Notes under the pieces: generated by a model | Told to the model about the DNA's origin: nothing | Seen by the model: the letters and a program-made list of their open reading frames with translations, nothing else | Database searches by the model: none | Position numbers and translations under genes: made by a program | In this document: positions 1 to 24,845 of the stretch, in pieces | Layout: each line of letters begins with the position of its first letter | Numbering within the stretch: the first letter of the stretch is position 1 | Assembly: GCF_033958435.1 (NCBI RefSeq) | Contig: NC_134160.1 | Location: forward strand, 10,961,001 to 11,025,000 | Length of the DNA stretch: 64,000 nucleotides | DNA from: Carettochelys insculpta | Taxonomy: Eukaryota; Chordata; Testudines; Carettochelyidae | Reading direction: 5' to 3'

Positions 1-339
1 GGGCACCACCGCTAAAACCACAACCCAGCCGCGGGCGCCCAGCTAAGCGGTGTCTCCTGTGCGGCCGTGCCAAGGCCTAGCTGACGGGGCTCCTACCCCC
101 AGCTCTGGTGCTGCCCCTCAACCCTGCACACGGGGCTCTGGCGGGGCAGAGAACTGGCTGAGCCCGACTCCCACCCTGCAACACAACCTAGTTTAATCCC
201 TGACTTTAAGCTGAGCCTGTAGAGGTGACAGCCCCGTCCTTTAACCCCCGCAGCCCTCCCCCTTCTCTCCCTAGCCCTGACACCACCTCCTCCCGTGCCC
301 CCAGCCGCCGCCAGCCCCACACCACGTCCCGCTTGTTAG

Positions 340-2293
340 AAAGGTTCATTCCTCTTTATTTACAAGTTTGATTTTAAAAAGCCCCCCACAGCGGGGGCAG
401 GGAGAGAGCCCCAGGCAGGTGAGGCCTCGAACGCTCTGCACGCCAGCGAGTGAGCCCGCAGGCTGGCCCGGGGCCTCCCCTCCCTCTGCTGCTCCAGGGC
501 TGGAGCCTGGGGCACCAGGGAGTGATCCTCCCTGGCTGGCCCCAGGAGCAAGGTCAGGCCTGGCCGCTGGCCATTGGCAAAGGAGAACAAAAATTACCCC
601 TTCCAAATTCCACCCTGCACGAGGAAGGGCTCGGCTCCCCCCAAGCCTGGTGCACAGGGCCTCCCTTGCCCCGCAGCCGGGCCAGCTCAAGGGGCAGCTG
701 CGGAGACAGGCTGAGTGGGTGGCACTTTCCCCGGGCCGGTTGCTTTCACATTCTTGTCCCGGCCCCCTCAACCCTCCACCGACCCTAAGCCAGGCTGCAA
801 ACTCTGCAAGCTGGCTTCCCCTGCCCCCTCCTCTGGGGGCAGAGCCTGGGATTGCTGGAGGGGAGAAATAACACCTGCCCCCTCCAGAACTGAGTATGGG
901 GCCCCCCCAGCTCGGCCAGAGGGGGGTTGGTCCCCATTTAAGAAGCATTTGGCGCTGCCTTCTCCCCTCCTCCAAGCAGCAGTTTATGGCTTTTAACAAT
1001 TTGGCTCTGGTTAAGGAAAAAAGACACAAATGCAAGAATTACAGGGAGGGGAGAGGGAGAAAAACCATAATCCCTCCCACCCCCACCCCAAAGGCCCAGG
1101 ACCTGCTCGCCCAGGAGAAGTGCAGAAGGGTTTGTTAAAGTCTTATAAATAAACAAATGGCTTGGCAGAAAGTCCCGTACAAAAGCGTGCAAGAGCCCCG
1201 GGTACAGGGGAGGGTTGGGGCAACCCCCACCAGGCAGTGCTGTTGAACTGGGGGAGATGAGTGGGGAACAGAGAGGGTAGCTCCTAGCAGCACACCCGCC
1301 CCCTGAGCCGCTCCCCCGGCTGTGCTAGGACAGAGATGAGAGGGGGCTCGGCTTCCATCTGTCACACGGGGACAGCCGGGGAGGGGGCGGGGGAGACGTG
1401 CAAAGGAACAAGCTGCTCAGCAAAGAAAGCTGCAGCTTCGCCACCCCCCCAGCCCACCTCAGAAACGTGGAGCGACCCTTCCGCTGTGCTACCCCCCCCG
1501 AGGAGCCCTGGGCAGACGTGGGGGCCGTACCGCACTCGCCCTACTTCCAGCCTCCTCGGGAGCCCGGCCTCTGGGCCTCCACTGCTGGCCTCCCAGGCAG
1601 AGAGCGCTGTGGCAGGAGCCCAGGGCCGGGGAGGCAAAGCCAGAGCAGAAGCTGAGTCACAGCATTGCAATCTGCAGCCCCCAGCGTTAAGTGCACCGGG
1701 AGGGAGGCAGGTGCTGGTGGCTGGCCAGGGCAAAACATGGGACACTCGAGAGAGTGGCGGGGGGGAAGAGGGGGCAGCCAGCTCCAGGGAGCAGCCGGAT
1801 GGTCCAAAGCGGCTCAGGTCCAGGTGGGGGACGCTGCCCCCAGCCCAGCGCCACAGCTAGCACCTCCCCAGCCCGTGGCATACCATTTTGGTAGGGGGGC
1901 GGGTCTGCAGGCTGGGCTGGCCTCCAGCCCCTAGGGACAGGCCGGCTATATGCTCCCCCTAAAGAGAATGGTGCTGGAGCTAGGCAGAGGGTGGAATCTC
2001 CCCAGGCCGGCCCAACAGGGGAGTTGCAGGGCAGCCTCCGTGGACACCCCCAGAGATGGCCCTGGGCTGGGGACTCATTAGAATCAGAGGCAGGTGCAGA
2101 AAGTACCCCTGCCCAGCAGAGCGAGGGTAGCACAGAGGGCAGGGAAGTAACAACCCCCACAGACGGGGACTCAGGAAAGGGCCTGGCCCAGCTTGTACAA
2201 AGAGGGAAGTCCTGGCCTGGTGCCACCTGGCACGGCAAGTCCTGGCGGGGTGGGGCAAGCGCCGGGGCACTGCTGGCTGGCTCAGAGTGGGGC
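340..2293 (-). other. FGR: Probable 3' UTR of the FGR/YRK kinase
   Basis: GC-rich stretch between the stop codon and the poly(A) signal. Open frames on both strands are long only because GC is high; none resembles a protein. An AU-rich patch (minus strand, about 1,141-1,160) contains the pentamer AUUUA and could be an instability element. The extent is inferred from the signal at 355-360. Confidence 0.55.
355..360 (-). promoter_or_regulatory. FGR: Poly(A) signal AATAAA of the FGR/YRK gene
   Basis: The minus strand reads AATAAA here. It is the first canonical signal found downstream of the kinase stop codon, and it would place cleavage around 330-345 and give a 3' UTR of about 1.95 kb. The position of cleavage is inferred. 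Confidence 0.65.
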
Positions 2294-14550
<12,257 letters not shown>

Positions 14551-14589
14551 TCTGGGCAAAGCCTGCAAATGGCGGGGAGGACAGAGCAC

Positions 14590-16302
14590 GGGCGTGGGTC
14601 AGACAGGGGGTGGCTGTGGCTCCGGTCATGCTGGGCAGAAACCCCACCCTTCTCCCAGGAACTGTGCCAGCACACGCCACGAGCCGCACATTGCTGCCCA
14701 TCGGCGCCACCTGCAACCAGCCAGGACCAAGCTCCTTCCAGCCCAGGAAACTTCTCATTTTCTTCCCCTGTGCTGGCCAGCTCTGCCCACCAGCCATCCA
14801 CCATCCTTCCCTTCCAGCCCAGGATCTCTGCTCCCCCACCCCAAAGGAAACCAAAGCACCCTCACCCCTGCCGATGCCAAGCTTGCCCCCTTCCTGCAGC
14901 ACTGCCCCAGAGCCAGGGGCCCTGCAGCTCAGCCCCACCTGCCTCTTCCTGGGGCGGGGCTGGGTCAGCTTTGTGCCTCTCACCCTGGGAGCGGGCATGG
15001 TTGGCTGTGTGGGGCAGCCCAGATGTGGCCACAAGGCTCCATGGGGGGGTGGGGGGGGCACTCGCTGTCTTCACCTGTCTCCCCAGCTGCCGCACATGGC
15101 TTCTGCCTTGTGCCATCTGCCGGGCCAGCTGCCTGGCAATGAGGTCGGTGGGTCGAGCTGCGAGAAGCGGCAGGGGGGACAGAGATGTGCCCATCTGCCA
15201 GCGGGTTAGGGAGGGTCAGCAGGGCACAGGAGTCTGGCCCACAGGGCTGGGGGAGACCAGATGGAAGCACCTTGCACCCACAAAGCTGGATCTAAGAGGC
15301 TGGCAGGCAACTGGGCAATCAGACCAGCAGGTCCAGAGGCTGCGGCTGAACCCTGCACGGCTGGTGCCGGGTACGGGATAGAAATTCAACCCCCTCAAGT
15401 CCAGCCCCGATGCAGCCATGGCAAAGCTGCTCCTGAAGGCCAGCAGTTCCCAGGATCCCAGCCTTTCCCGTCTGTGCTGACTACAACCCCTGCCAGCCCC
15501 AGCCTGTCTCCTCCGAAAGGCAGGGGATGTCGCCCTGGCAGAGGCAGGCAGGGCTGGTGCCTATCAGCCCTGACACCAGCAGGGGATCCAGCTGAGGACC
15601 CAGCTGGAGGTGTTAGAGGGGAAGGAGCAAGGCACAGAGACACTGCAGGTACCAGACTCCTGCCCAAGAGAGAACAGTACCAGGCCAGCGCTGGGGGCCT
15701 GGGACAGACCTCAGGGGCTGCAGGCCAGGCCCAAGGCGTGTTGCTAGATGGACGCCGCTACTGACTCGGTTTCCACAGTGTCTGCAGGCTCAGCCGAGGC
15801 CCTTCCCCGCAGCCACGGAAACAGGAAGAGCCCTGCACAGCCGTGGTCAGAGCGCCGCTCCCAGCGCCTCTGCTGAGCTCGGGGCTCCTCGGTGGTTCCT
15901 GAGGGCCTGCTCTGTGCTAACCACACGGGCTGGGCTGAGAACTCAGCTGTGGCTTTGTCTATGGGGGGACATTTCTGGAAAGGTATCCCCAGGGTGACAG
16001 GCCCGGCTTCTAGCACACACAGGGACCAAACGCGGGCCCTGGGGGGGGCGGGCTGGGCTCAGCAGGGAGCTCTCCTGGCTGGTCACACCCATAGGCGGCT
16101 TCAGGGGCAGGTGCTGGGCACAGAGCTCCCTGGCCAACTCACCACCAGCACGGCACCAGGACCATTGGGATGCTGGGAAGCAGGTGGGGCAACCCCCCCC
16201 CCGCACTGCTAAGGCCCCTCCAGCAGCCCACTGGGATGGGCTACTGGCCCCCGCTGTTTACTTGGGACAACTCATGAGCAAACGGGCAGGAGGGCAGGGC
16301 AC
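14590..16302. other. Intron 1 (proposed), 3' end, unique GC-rich DNA
   Basis: Between exon 2 and the tRNA-like sequence. Several long open frames occur on both strands, but they are proline/serine/glycine-rich, overlap one another and the exon, and have no recognisable domain. I see no gene here. Confidence 0.5.
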
Positions 16303-16375
16303 TGCCCAGCCCAGGGCTTGAACCCACGATGCTGAGATTACAAGTCTCTGGCTCTGCCTACTGAGCTAGCTGGGG
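16303..16375 (-). pseudogene. tRNA-Lys-like pseudogene with UGU anticodon
   Basis: 73 nt with a nearly complete cloverleaf: acceptor stem 6 of 7 pairs, perfect D stem GCTC/GAGC around a TAGCTCAGTAGG A box, anticodon stem 4 of 5 pairs, and a B box GGTTCAAGCC. The T stem has only three Watson-Crick pairs or fewer. The anticodon loop is CTTGTAA. The body most resembles tRNA-Lys(CUU), but the anticodon reads UGU. No CCA. Flanking GGGCAGGG runs could be a target duplication. It may also be a SINE head. Confidence 0.55.
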
Positions 16376-19300
16376 GCAGGGACAGGGGCAGGGTCAGACC
16401 CACAGCTGCAGCCTGCCAGGGCCGCCCTGTCACGTCCCTGATGAACGCAGGAAGTGCCATTCGGTTTTGAGGAAGCAGCACCCAGCCCTTCTCCCGCGTC
16501 CGGCTCAGGCCTCTGGCTGCAGCAGGGCTGAAGGGGAAGCAGACTCTCCCGCTGGCTGGGCTTGATAGCGTGCAGCCAGTACGGCCCGTGCCCTCCCCAG
16601 CCCGCCCCCCCGTCCCTGGGCCAAGCCCTCCCCGGTAGAGCGCCAGCGCTGCGCACCCAGCCGGCCCACAGCAGCAAGCTCGGCAGAAGCAGCAGCAGCC
16701 TCTCACCCCACCAGAGCCACAGCGTCCTCTGGGTCCTGGCTCCGAGACCCAGGAGGGTCCAGAAGCAGCCCCCTCTGGCTTTCACCCTCCGACTCAGCTG
16801 CACCAGAACTGGCTGAGCAGACACCTCCTGGCTGCTGGCTCAGTGAGACCCATGGTGGCCTGACCTAGTGCCAAGGCATTGGCATGCTGAAGAGAGGCAC
16901 AGATCTCCCGCCCATGTGACCAAGATGGGGTGGCCAGTCCTAGGCCCTCGTTGGCATGGCTGATGGGATCCAGGCAGGAGGGACCCCTGGCCAGGTGTGG
17001 CCCATTCCCTCTGGTTCTGGAACCACTTCTTTTCTCCCTGCCCTTTGGGGTGGTGGGGGAAGGAAACATGGCTCCCCCACCCCTCTCCCAGAGCACAGGT
17101 GCACCATGTGCGCTCAGGTGGCCCCAGAGGCAGAGTCAGGCAGGGAAGGCTGGTACTGTGAGCAGCAGCGGGAGCAGCTTGGAGGATGCAGGGCTGTGCA
17201 GGCTGGTGCCAATTCCTGCAGAGCGACAGAGCCATCACAGACGCCTGCTGCGGGCAGCCCCGGGTCAGACAGAAGGATGGACAGGGAGTAGGCACCTGGG
17301 TGGGGGCAGGCAAGGGGTCAGGACACCACGGGGTGCAGCGAGGGGGCACCAGAGGGAAGACCAAGGAGGATTCACACGGGGCCCTACAGCAGCCAGTGGG
17401 AGACAAGAGAGACACTGTGCAACTCAGCCCAACCCCCAGCGCCTCCAGCCTCTGGCCAGGACTCTACAGCAGGCTCCAGAGAACACCCCGGCCAGAGAGG
17501 TGCTACATGCAGCCGGCAGGGGCCAGAGGAGGCAGCATGGTCCCCAAGTGAGGGGGAAATCTGGCCAATGGGAGTGGAACGCGAGTGCTTCCCTGCAGCA
17601 TGCACAAGCTTCTTCCTCCCCTGCCTGGATCCAGCCCTGGCTTGCTTGGATTGGGGCCATCAGGCTCTGGGCTTCCTCCCCTCCCTGCAGCGGGGAGCCG
17701 GCAGTGGCACTCCAGCCACGGTGCCCCCCTTCACACGTGGCTGGAGCACCAGCATCAGCTCATGTCCCTGTGGAGGAGAAGGGCAAGCCACAAGCCTCGC
17801 CAGCCAGACCCAGGCAAGCCAGCGGCCAGGCTGAAGGTTTCCCATCCCTGCCGTAAGAGCCTGGTTGGCCTTTGGTGGTTCCATGGAGCTGCAGAACGTT
17901 GCGGGGGTCACACACTGTGTTCTCCCTCCCCACAGGGAAGCCCAGGCTCAGCCCAGCTCTGCATGAGGGGGAAAACTCCCAAGGCCCAACACCTTCCTGT
18001 TCCCAGTGCCTCACCCACCTCCACACCAACACTCACTGGGCTGGCTCCTCCGGTCAGTTCAGCTGCTCCATGTTGGCTGCCTGAGGAGAACAAACACCTG
18101 GAGGACAGGAGAGAGGTGGGGAGATCCCTTAGGGCAATTCCACCACCCGTCCCGCCCATGACCGGCCACCTCAGAGAAGGGCCCAACATGCACTCGTCCC
18201 AGCCCAGCCTTGCTCACACCGGGCACCTCCTGCTCCACCCCCACCCAGGCTCAGCCCCTCTCACTCCCCAGCTACCTGGCTGCCAGGGATGGGGCCCAGT
18301 GACCAGCTCAGGAAACCCAGGCAGGACTCCTGGGCTCTTTCCCCAGCCTTGGGTAAACTACTGTGCCCTGAAATGGAGTTTCACACCCTCCCCGCCACAC
18401 CCCCAAAGCACACGCTGCTGCAGACAGCTCGGCACTGCGGGAGCCTTGCATGCTGGCCGACAGACACCCAGCCCCCTTGAGAGCCATTGCTGGGCCGGGC
18501 ACCTAACTGAGCACCATAGCAAAGTCTGGTCCCTCTGCACAGCAAGAGACCCAGGGTGGGAATTGCAAAGTGCATCTAAAGGGAGTGACACACCCAGCTG
18601 TCCAGGGGAGCTCCGTGTTATCTAAGTGGGGGGTGTCACTGGAGTCGGTAACATTAAACAAGGGTGGAGAGCAGAATAAAGCATTTCCAAGGGAAACACT
18701 GGTTAAAAAGTTAGCAGGAAACGAGGAAGGCCAACACAAAACAGCCGTGCGCACGTGCAGGGACACCCACACACGAGACACGGCCCCCTTCGTGACGGCC
18801 TGCGGGGGTCCCTGGAACGGTGAATTACGGCGTCACCTGTCCAGCCCCAGCAAGGGAGAGTTTTGCTGTTGCTAAGCTGTGCAACAACCCTGCCTTGCCA
18901 GCAAACTCCCCAGGACTCTGCCAGTGCAAACCCAGCCGTGCTGGTAACAAAGAGCATGCCCCAATTCCCACGCTGCCCAGCCTTGGGCAGGGGGCTAGAC
19001 TTGAGGATGTCCTGAAGTCTCTTCCAGTCCTAGGGCTCTAGGACTTGCCCCTGCAATGCCCAGCTGCCTTCCTGAACACACTCGAAGTTACGTTTACGGT
19101 TGGTTTCATCTCTTGAGAGACAAACACACTGCAGCCTCTTGGCGTGATAGGGGTTAACTGGCCCTTTCCTTCCATCAAGGCACTGAATTGGTTCATAGTA
19201 AAACAAACTTATTTTAAGAGTTGTGGACAGGATCAAGTGATACTGAGGAAGACACCCCAAGGGTTACATGCAGGAAAAATATGCTTCGAAGACAAACATT

Positions 19301-19526
19301 CACAGCTCTAGCTCCTGCGCCAGATCGTTTCCCTACTTACAACAACTTCTCTGTTCCAGGCCATCTCCACCCTCAGAGCACCCACAGGCTGGCCTATGGC
19401 TTTTCCGCTCACTTTATATCGGCCCCAAGGCCAGTCACCCTCCATCAAGAGGCAGGAAGACTTCTAGGGAATGCAGCCTCCACGCTGCTGGTCCCCCCAG
19501 CCATAGTTAAGTGCTCCCCTTTCCCC
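16376..19526. other. Intronic DNA, no gene recognised
   Basis: Unique, GC-rich sequence with MIR-like scraps. The open frames are low-complexity. The stretch 19,030-19,260 is more AT-rich and may be an unidentified repeat, but I cannot assign it. Confidence 0.4.
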
Positions 19527-20462
19527 ACATAGAATCCTAGGGCTGGAAGGGACCTCAGGAGGTCATCGAGTCCAGCCCCCCGCCTAAAGTGGGATCAACC
19601 CCAACTAAATCATCCCAGCCAGGACTTTATCAAGCCGGGACTTAAAAACCTCCAGGGATGGAGATTCCACCACCTCGCTAGGCAACGCATTCCAGCGCTT
19701 CACCACCCTCCTGGGGAAACAGTTTTTCCTAATATCCAACCTACACCTCCCCCTCTGTAACTTCAGACCATTGCTCCTTTTTCTGCCATCTGTCACCACT
19801 GAGAACAGCCTCTCACCCTCCTCTTTAGAGCCCCCTTCAGGAAGTTGAAGGCTGCAATTAAATCACCCCTCAGTCTTCTCTTCTGTAAACTAAACAAGCC
19901 CAAATCCCTCAGCCTCTCCTCATAGGTCTTGTGCTCCCGCCCCTTAATCATTTTTGTTGCCCTCCGCTGAACCTGCTCCAGCACATCCACATCCTTTCTG
20001 TACTTGGGGGTGGGGGAGGACCAAAACTGGGCACAATATTCTAGATGTGTCCTCACCAGGGCTGAGCAGAGAGGAATAACCACTTCTGTAGATCGGCTCG
20101 AAATGCTCCTCCTAATGCACCCTGATATGCAGTTTGCCTTCTTGCCGACAAGGGCACACACCCTCTTGACTCATACTCAGCCTTTCATCCACCATAACCC
20201 CTAAGTCTTTTTCCACTGTACTGCTGCTGAGCCAGTCAGTCCCCAGCCTATAACAATGCCTGGGATTCTTCAGCCCCAGGACTCTGCACTTCTCCTTGTT
20301 GAACTGCATCAGATTCCTTTTCGCCCAATCCTCCCATTTATCCAGGTCACTCTGGATCCTATCTCTACCCTCCAAGGTATCTACCTTTCCCCCTAGCTTG
20401 GTGTCACCTGCAAACTTGCTGAGCGTGCAATCCAGTCCCTCATCCAGGTCATTAATAAAGAC
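19527..20462 (-). mobile_element. CR1 LINE, 5'-truncated
   Basis: 3' end at 19,527 (complement of AGGGCTGGAAGGGACCTCAGG on the plus strand), then the CR1 C-terminal region and part of the reverse transcriptase. The catalytic motif reads FAGD instead of FADD, so it could not have been active in this form. It ends abruptly at about 20,462 next to unrelated DNA. Confidence 0.9.
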
Positions 20463-23386
20463 CATGCTCTCCTGCAGGCTCCGTTTCCTTTGCATGTGAA
20501 TGAACCTCCAGCGCCTCTGCCCGACAACCCTGCTGGCCAGACAACAAATGCACCTTCGGCTGTCTAAGGCAGGCTGGGTTGTGCATTGCTGGCCGAGCAT
20601 GTTGTACAGACACAATTCTAGTCCATATACACAGCCCGGTAACAGACTGGTGCTGAAAACACCTGCATGGTGTGTGTAGGATACCTTACAGGAGACCTTG
20701 CAACCTCCCCTCTCCATTGCCCCTCATTCCAGCAGCAGTAGGATATCTGGCGTCTTGCCCCTGCCCCTCCCCAGACTCAGCAGCCGGGCAGAAGACTCCT
20801 CCTGAGCCAGCGTGTTAGCTGCCATCTGTCATGATGCCTTGACTGAATTCTGGCCACCTGGCCATCTCCCCCATCCTCCTCTCCTGCCGGCTGGGCTGTG
20901 AAATGACTTTCCACGGAGGGTGGCTGAGCACAATAGGAGAGAGAAAGACAATGGGCCTTACCCCAGCTCAAGGACACCCCATGCCCTTCACGGCAGCTCC
21001 AGGAGGGGTGGGAGGGCGGGGCTGGACAGGCTTGATTTGGTTTGGGACTGGCTGAGTCCCCCCAACTCAGCTCTTTAACCCCTTATAAACTGGCCTTGCC
21101 CTGGCTGCCAGCCCACCAGATTGCTCAGCAGGCAGCACATAGGTCCACAGCCTCCAGCAGGTGGCACAGGGACACCTCAGGAGCTGCCAAGCTGGGAAAG
21201 AGCTGCAGGAGAGGTGGCATTTCCCCAGGTGCAGTCAATGGGAGTGGGGTCCTGTGCAGATCGACTGTCTGCCACCCCCTTCACAAAACCCTCAACACAC
21301 GCGGGCACAGATACACAACTCCTACAGAGTCAGAGGGCACAAGCCCATGAAGAATCACACACACACACACACAACCCACCCGCTCAACCCCCCTCCCACA
21401 CACCCCCTCTCTCCTGGCTGGAGAGCTCCATCTGCAGTGTTATTTCCCTGTTGTTGGGCAGTAACTGTCACATATCTATGTCAGAGCTGGAAATGACCTG
21501 GAGAGGTTGTCGAGTCCAGGTGGTGCCATGAGGGCAGGGGGCTATCACCACCCCTGAGAGAGGGGACTCATGACCCTGGGTTTCCAAGGCCAATGCTCGA
21601 ATCCCTGAACTGTCGGAATCAGACACATTCCAAGGGCCACACGCCAGGCCACAATGGGCTGGTCTTGCCACAGTGAGGCAGCCCGTGTCCCACAGCATTA
21701 AGGGGCCACGTGGCAGCACTCCAATTGCCTGGCACTGGGAACCAACGCTCGAGGAGGAGGTTTCACAGAATCCCGGGGCATTAGACACACGGAGCAAGCG
21801 TCAGGCAGCCAGGTTTAGTGGCCTGGGCATGGAGTGGGGCACAGGAGAGCTCAATCCTTGGCTCTGCCCTTGGTGCACCGTTCCTCTCTCTGCCTTACTC
21901 CTGCCGGGTGCGTCTGGTGCATGGGGAGCCCGTCCCGCCCTGTCTGCCTGGGCAGTGCCTAGCACAGCCACACCTGGCTTTGTTTGGGCCTCCAGGAAGT
22001 TGTGGACTACAGACACTAAATACTCTTGAAATGGCTATTAAGTAGCTACCAGGCTGGGGCTTTCTAGGGGGGACCCGGCAGACTGATAACCATAGTGCCC
22101 CCTGTCCTGAGAAAACAGGTACCAGGGCTCTCAGTGGGTGCTGCACATCCAACTCTGCTCCTGCCGTCAGCAACAGCAGCTGCTCCTGGAGCTGAAGCAG
22201 CAGAGCCCCATGCCAGCAGAGAAGCCACCAGCAACTCGAGCAGGCCAAGCTTCTCCCCAGGCCCCCGTGCCCTGCCAATGGGCCTTGGCCAGATCTCACC
22301 AGCATTCACGGGTGGTGATCCATGCAACCCTCAGCCCAGCGCTGGTGCTGCCCACAAGCGAAGGCAGCGGAGGACTTGTTCACCGGGAACTGTGCTGAGT
22401 CCCACCAAACTCAATGCACCCAAACAGCTGCAGGTTTTGTGATCGAACCAGCCAAGCTGGGCTCGACCTGGGGACACCCGGCCTGAGTGTCTTCCGAACC
22501 CCATAGCCACTCAGTGCCCTGTTCCCTGAAACAGGCACCTCTGAATCCCTCTCAGGGTGGGACAGCAGGCAGGGGTGTCCCCAGCCTGAGGTCTCACATA
22601 TCCAGGCATTGATCGTCTCCACCTTCATCGCACCACAGCCACTGAATCGACACAGGAGGGAGCAGCGGCGAGGGGGTGATTCTCCCCCCGACTCACAGGG
22701 TGAGTGACTACTCCTCCCCAGGCACATCACATACTCCCGCTACAGAGAAGTCGCCCCCAATCAGCCTTCCAGGAAGGAACCGCGGGGCAGCCTGACTGCG
22801 TCCCAAGGAAGTCAGGCATTGCAACACAATATTAGAGTCACCACAGTGGTGCTGCAGGGCAAGAACCCAAGCTGCCCTTTCACAAGGCAGGGACTGCCGG
22901 AGTGCAAGGTTCCACTCGGCCGGGTATGACCCTTGCTTTCATTTCCAGGCCCGGAGTTGTTGCGCAGCCTTGTTGCACGTTGTTAAACTGCTGGGCTCCG
23001 CCCTAGAGCTGGCTGCATTTCAATGCTGCGTGAAGCAATCGCTTCCTGCCTGCCCACCCCAGGGGCTGGGGCCCACTCCAGCCTCGTACTCCACTCAACC
23101 AAGTCCAGCAAGGTACTCTGGGACAATTCCGCCCTGGCTCCAGCCACGCCCTCCCATGCCACCCACTTCCCTGCAGCTGGAAAGCCTCCGATTGCTGAGA
23201 GCAGTTTCCCTGCCTGCTGGGAACCCACCCCAGTCCGTCCTCACATTGCTCCTCTCCCAGCCCTTGGCCAGGCTTCCTCAAGCTTTTCCACTGCCCCTGC
23301 AGACAAGGCAGCTCCCACGTGACCCCAATTCCATGGAGACATGCTGCCTCGGTGCAGTTCGTTCCTAGGGATTGCCGGCATTAGAA
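20463..23386. other. Intronic DNA, no gene recognised
   Basis: Mostly unique sequence. Holds a CA microsatellite at 21,356-21,374 and a diverged CR1-like 3' end at about 21,470-21,535. No coding exon recognised. Confidence 0.4.
21356..21374. repeat. CA microsatellite
   Basis: About nine AC units in an otherwise AC-biased stretch. Confidence 0.9.
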
Positions 23387-23391
23387 GCTCC

Positions 23392-23409
23392 TGTGATGGA
23401 GTGGGGGAT

Positions 23410-23440
<31 letters not shown>

Positions 23441-23803
23441 GCTCACAGAGGGTGTGGGGCTCCTGCTGAGGGTAACCCTGACGACCAGGTAACACCTTTG
23501 TACTGCAGACAAAGGAGGAGGTGGAGCCTGAGGGGTTTGAATTGGAACTGGGAGTTGGGAAGCAGTTAGTCTGGGCTGAGGGAGAGTGAGACAAAGGAGG
23601 GGGCCAGGCCCCAGCTCTGGGGGCCCCTCGGGGCCTCCTCTCCTCAACATGGATGAAACTGGCTGTCTCTGCCTGCTGTACTGACTCCTCTGTATAATGC
23701 TGTGTCCTGTCGGCTAATAAACCTGCTGTTCTCCTGCTGAGTGAAAGACTCTCCTGCCTGCGGACAGGATGCAGAGCTTGGGGGACCCCAGAACCCCATC
23801 ACA
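23392..23803 (+). repeat. 5' LTR
   Basis: 412 bp from TGTGATGGAG to CCCCATCACA. It contains a TG microsatellite near its start and a CTAATAAACC poly(A) signal region near its end. It differs from the 3' LTR at three sites and by 12 bases of TG repeat. Confidence 0.93.
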
Positions 23804-23804
23804 C

Positions 23805-23822
23805 TGGTGTCAGAAGTGGGAT
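23805..23822 (+). other. Primer binding site (tRNA-Leu type)
   Basis: TGGTGTCAGAAGTGGGAT, one base after the 5' LTR, is complementary to the 3' end of a tRNA-Leu ending in CACTTCTGACA plus CCA (from recall of that tRNA). Confidence 0.8.
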
Positions 23823-23879
23823 GTTCTGCACCCCGAGGATGGAGCATCCAGTAGTAAGTGACGGGCGTCACGGAAGAAG

Positions 23880-24295
23880 AAGAGGGGCCTGCGAGACCCT
23901 GGTGTGCTGACGGGCAGTGAGGTGCAGCTCCCCAAGGCGGAGGGGCCTGCGGCCGAACCCAAGCAACTGTGGTCGTGGTCCTCGAGAGGGGGTGTCACAC
24001 CCGAGGGGTTACTCCTGGGAATCTGTTGGAGTCGGTCCCAGAAGGTGGAGGGGCCGAGAGCCCAACCCCCAGGAACAAGTGACCCCTGAGGAGGCTGACG
24101 CTGAATGAGTTCTTCCCAAGACAGTGTGCTCATGGTCCCTGAGAGCGGGTGTCACACTGAAGAAGGGGTTCCGCTGGGAGTCTGTTGGAGTCAGTCCCAG
24201 AGGGCGGAGGGGCCTACGGCCTAACCCTGGGCAGCTTGTGACCCGCAAGGAGCCTGGCACACTGAAGGGATTCTTCCAGGAATCGTGGGGTGCAG
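23880..24295 (+). repeat. Tandem repeat of about 157 bp in the element's leader
   Basis: Two full units begin at about 23,969 and 24,126, sharing GGGTGTCACAC, TCTGTTGGAGTC and GGCGGAGGGGCC blocks; a partial third copy precedes them (about 23,900-23,968). The units have diverged noticeably. Confidence 0.7.
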
Positions 24296-24845
24296 AGGGC
24301 ATCAGCCTGAGAGCCTGCAACCACGCTGAGCAACTCCGCTGTGAAGTGGCAGCACCTGGAAACTGAATCGAGATTAAAGAAGCTGGACAAGGCAGCGTGG
24401 ATGTGCAGTGGCAGAGCTGAGGGTTAAGGAAAATCCTGCAGAGGTGAGCCCGGATCGGGGCAGGGAACCCTGGACTGCCTGGAGCTCTGAACCGAGTGGC
24501 CTGCCGCAGCTCAAGGAGGGAAGGAGCGATTCCAACCCATCATCTACTAGTGGCCAAGACAGACCTGCGGAGAGTTTTCCAGGCCTGGGCCAAGGAAGGT
24601 GCCTGTGTGTTTGTGCAGGAAGCAGCTTGTCCACTGGGAATGGCAAGTTGTCTGTGAGAGAAGCTGCTTCACCTTCTGTGTGTGTGGAGACCAGCTGGGG
24701 GGCTGGGACAAAGGAGAGAGTGTCTCCCATTGTCTGTCTGTGTTGAACAGCAGCAGCAGCCTGGGGAGAGAGCAGAGCCTGCGTTTGGAAAAGATGCCAA
24801 TGAGGAAACTAGCCCATTGTCTGAGGAAGACTTCCCCAGCCTAGG

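Noticed and set aside
368..871. Plus-strand frames of 110-170 residues
   Set aside because: Antisense to the kinase 3' UTR, low-complexity, overlapping others.
23411..23445. TG array considered as an independent microsatellite
   Set aside because: It is part of the LTR and also occurs, shorter, in the 3' LTR.
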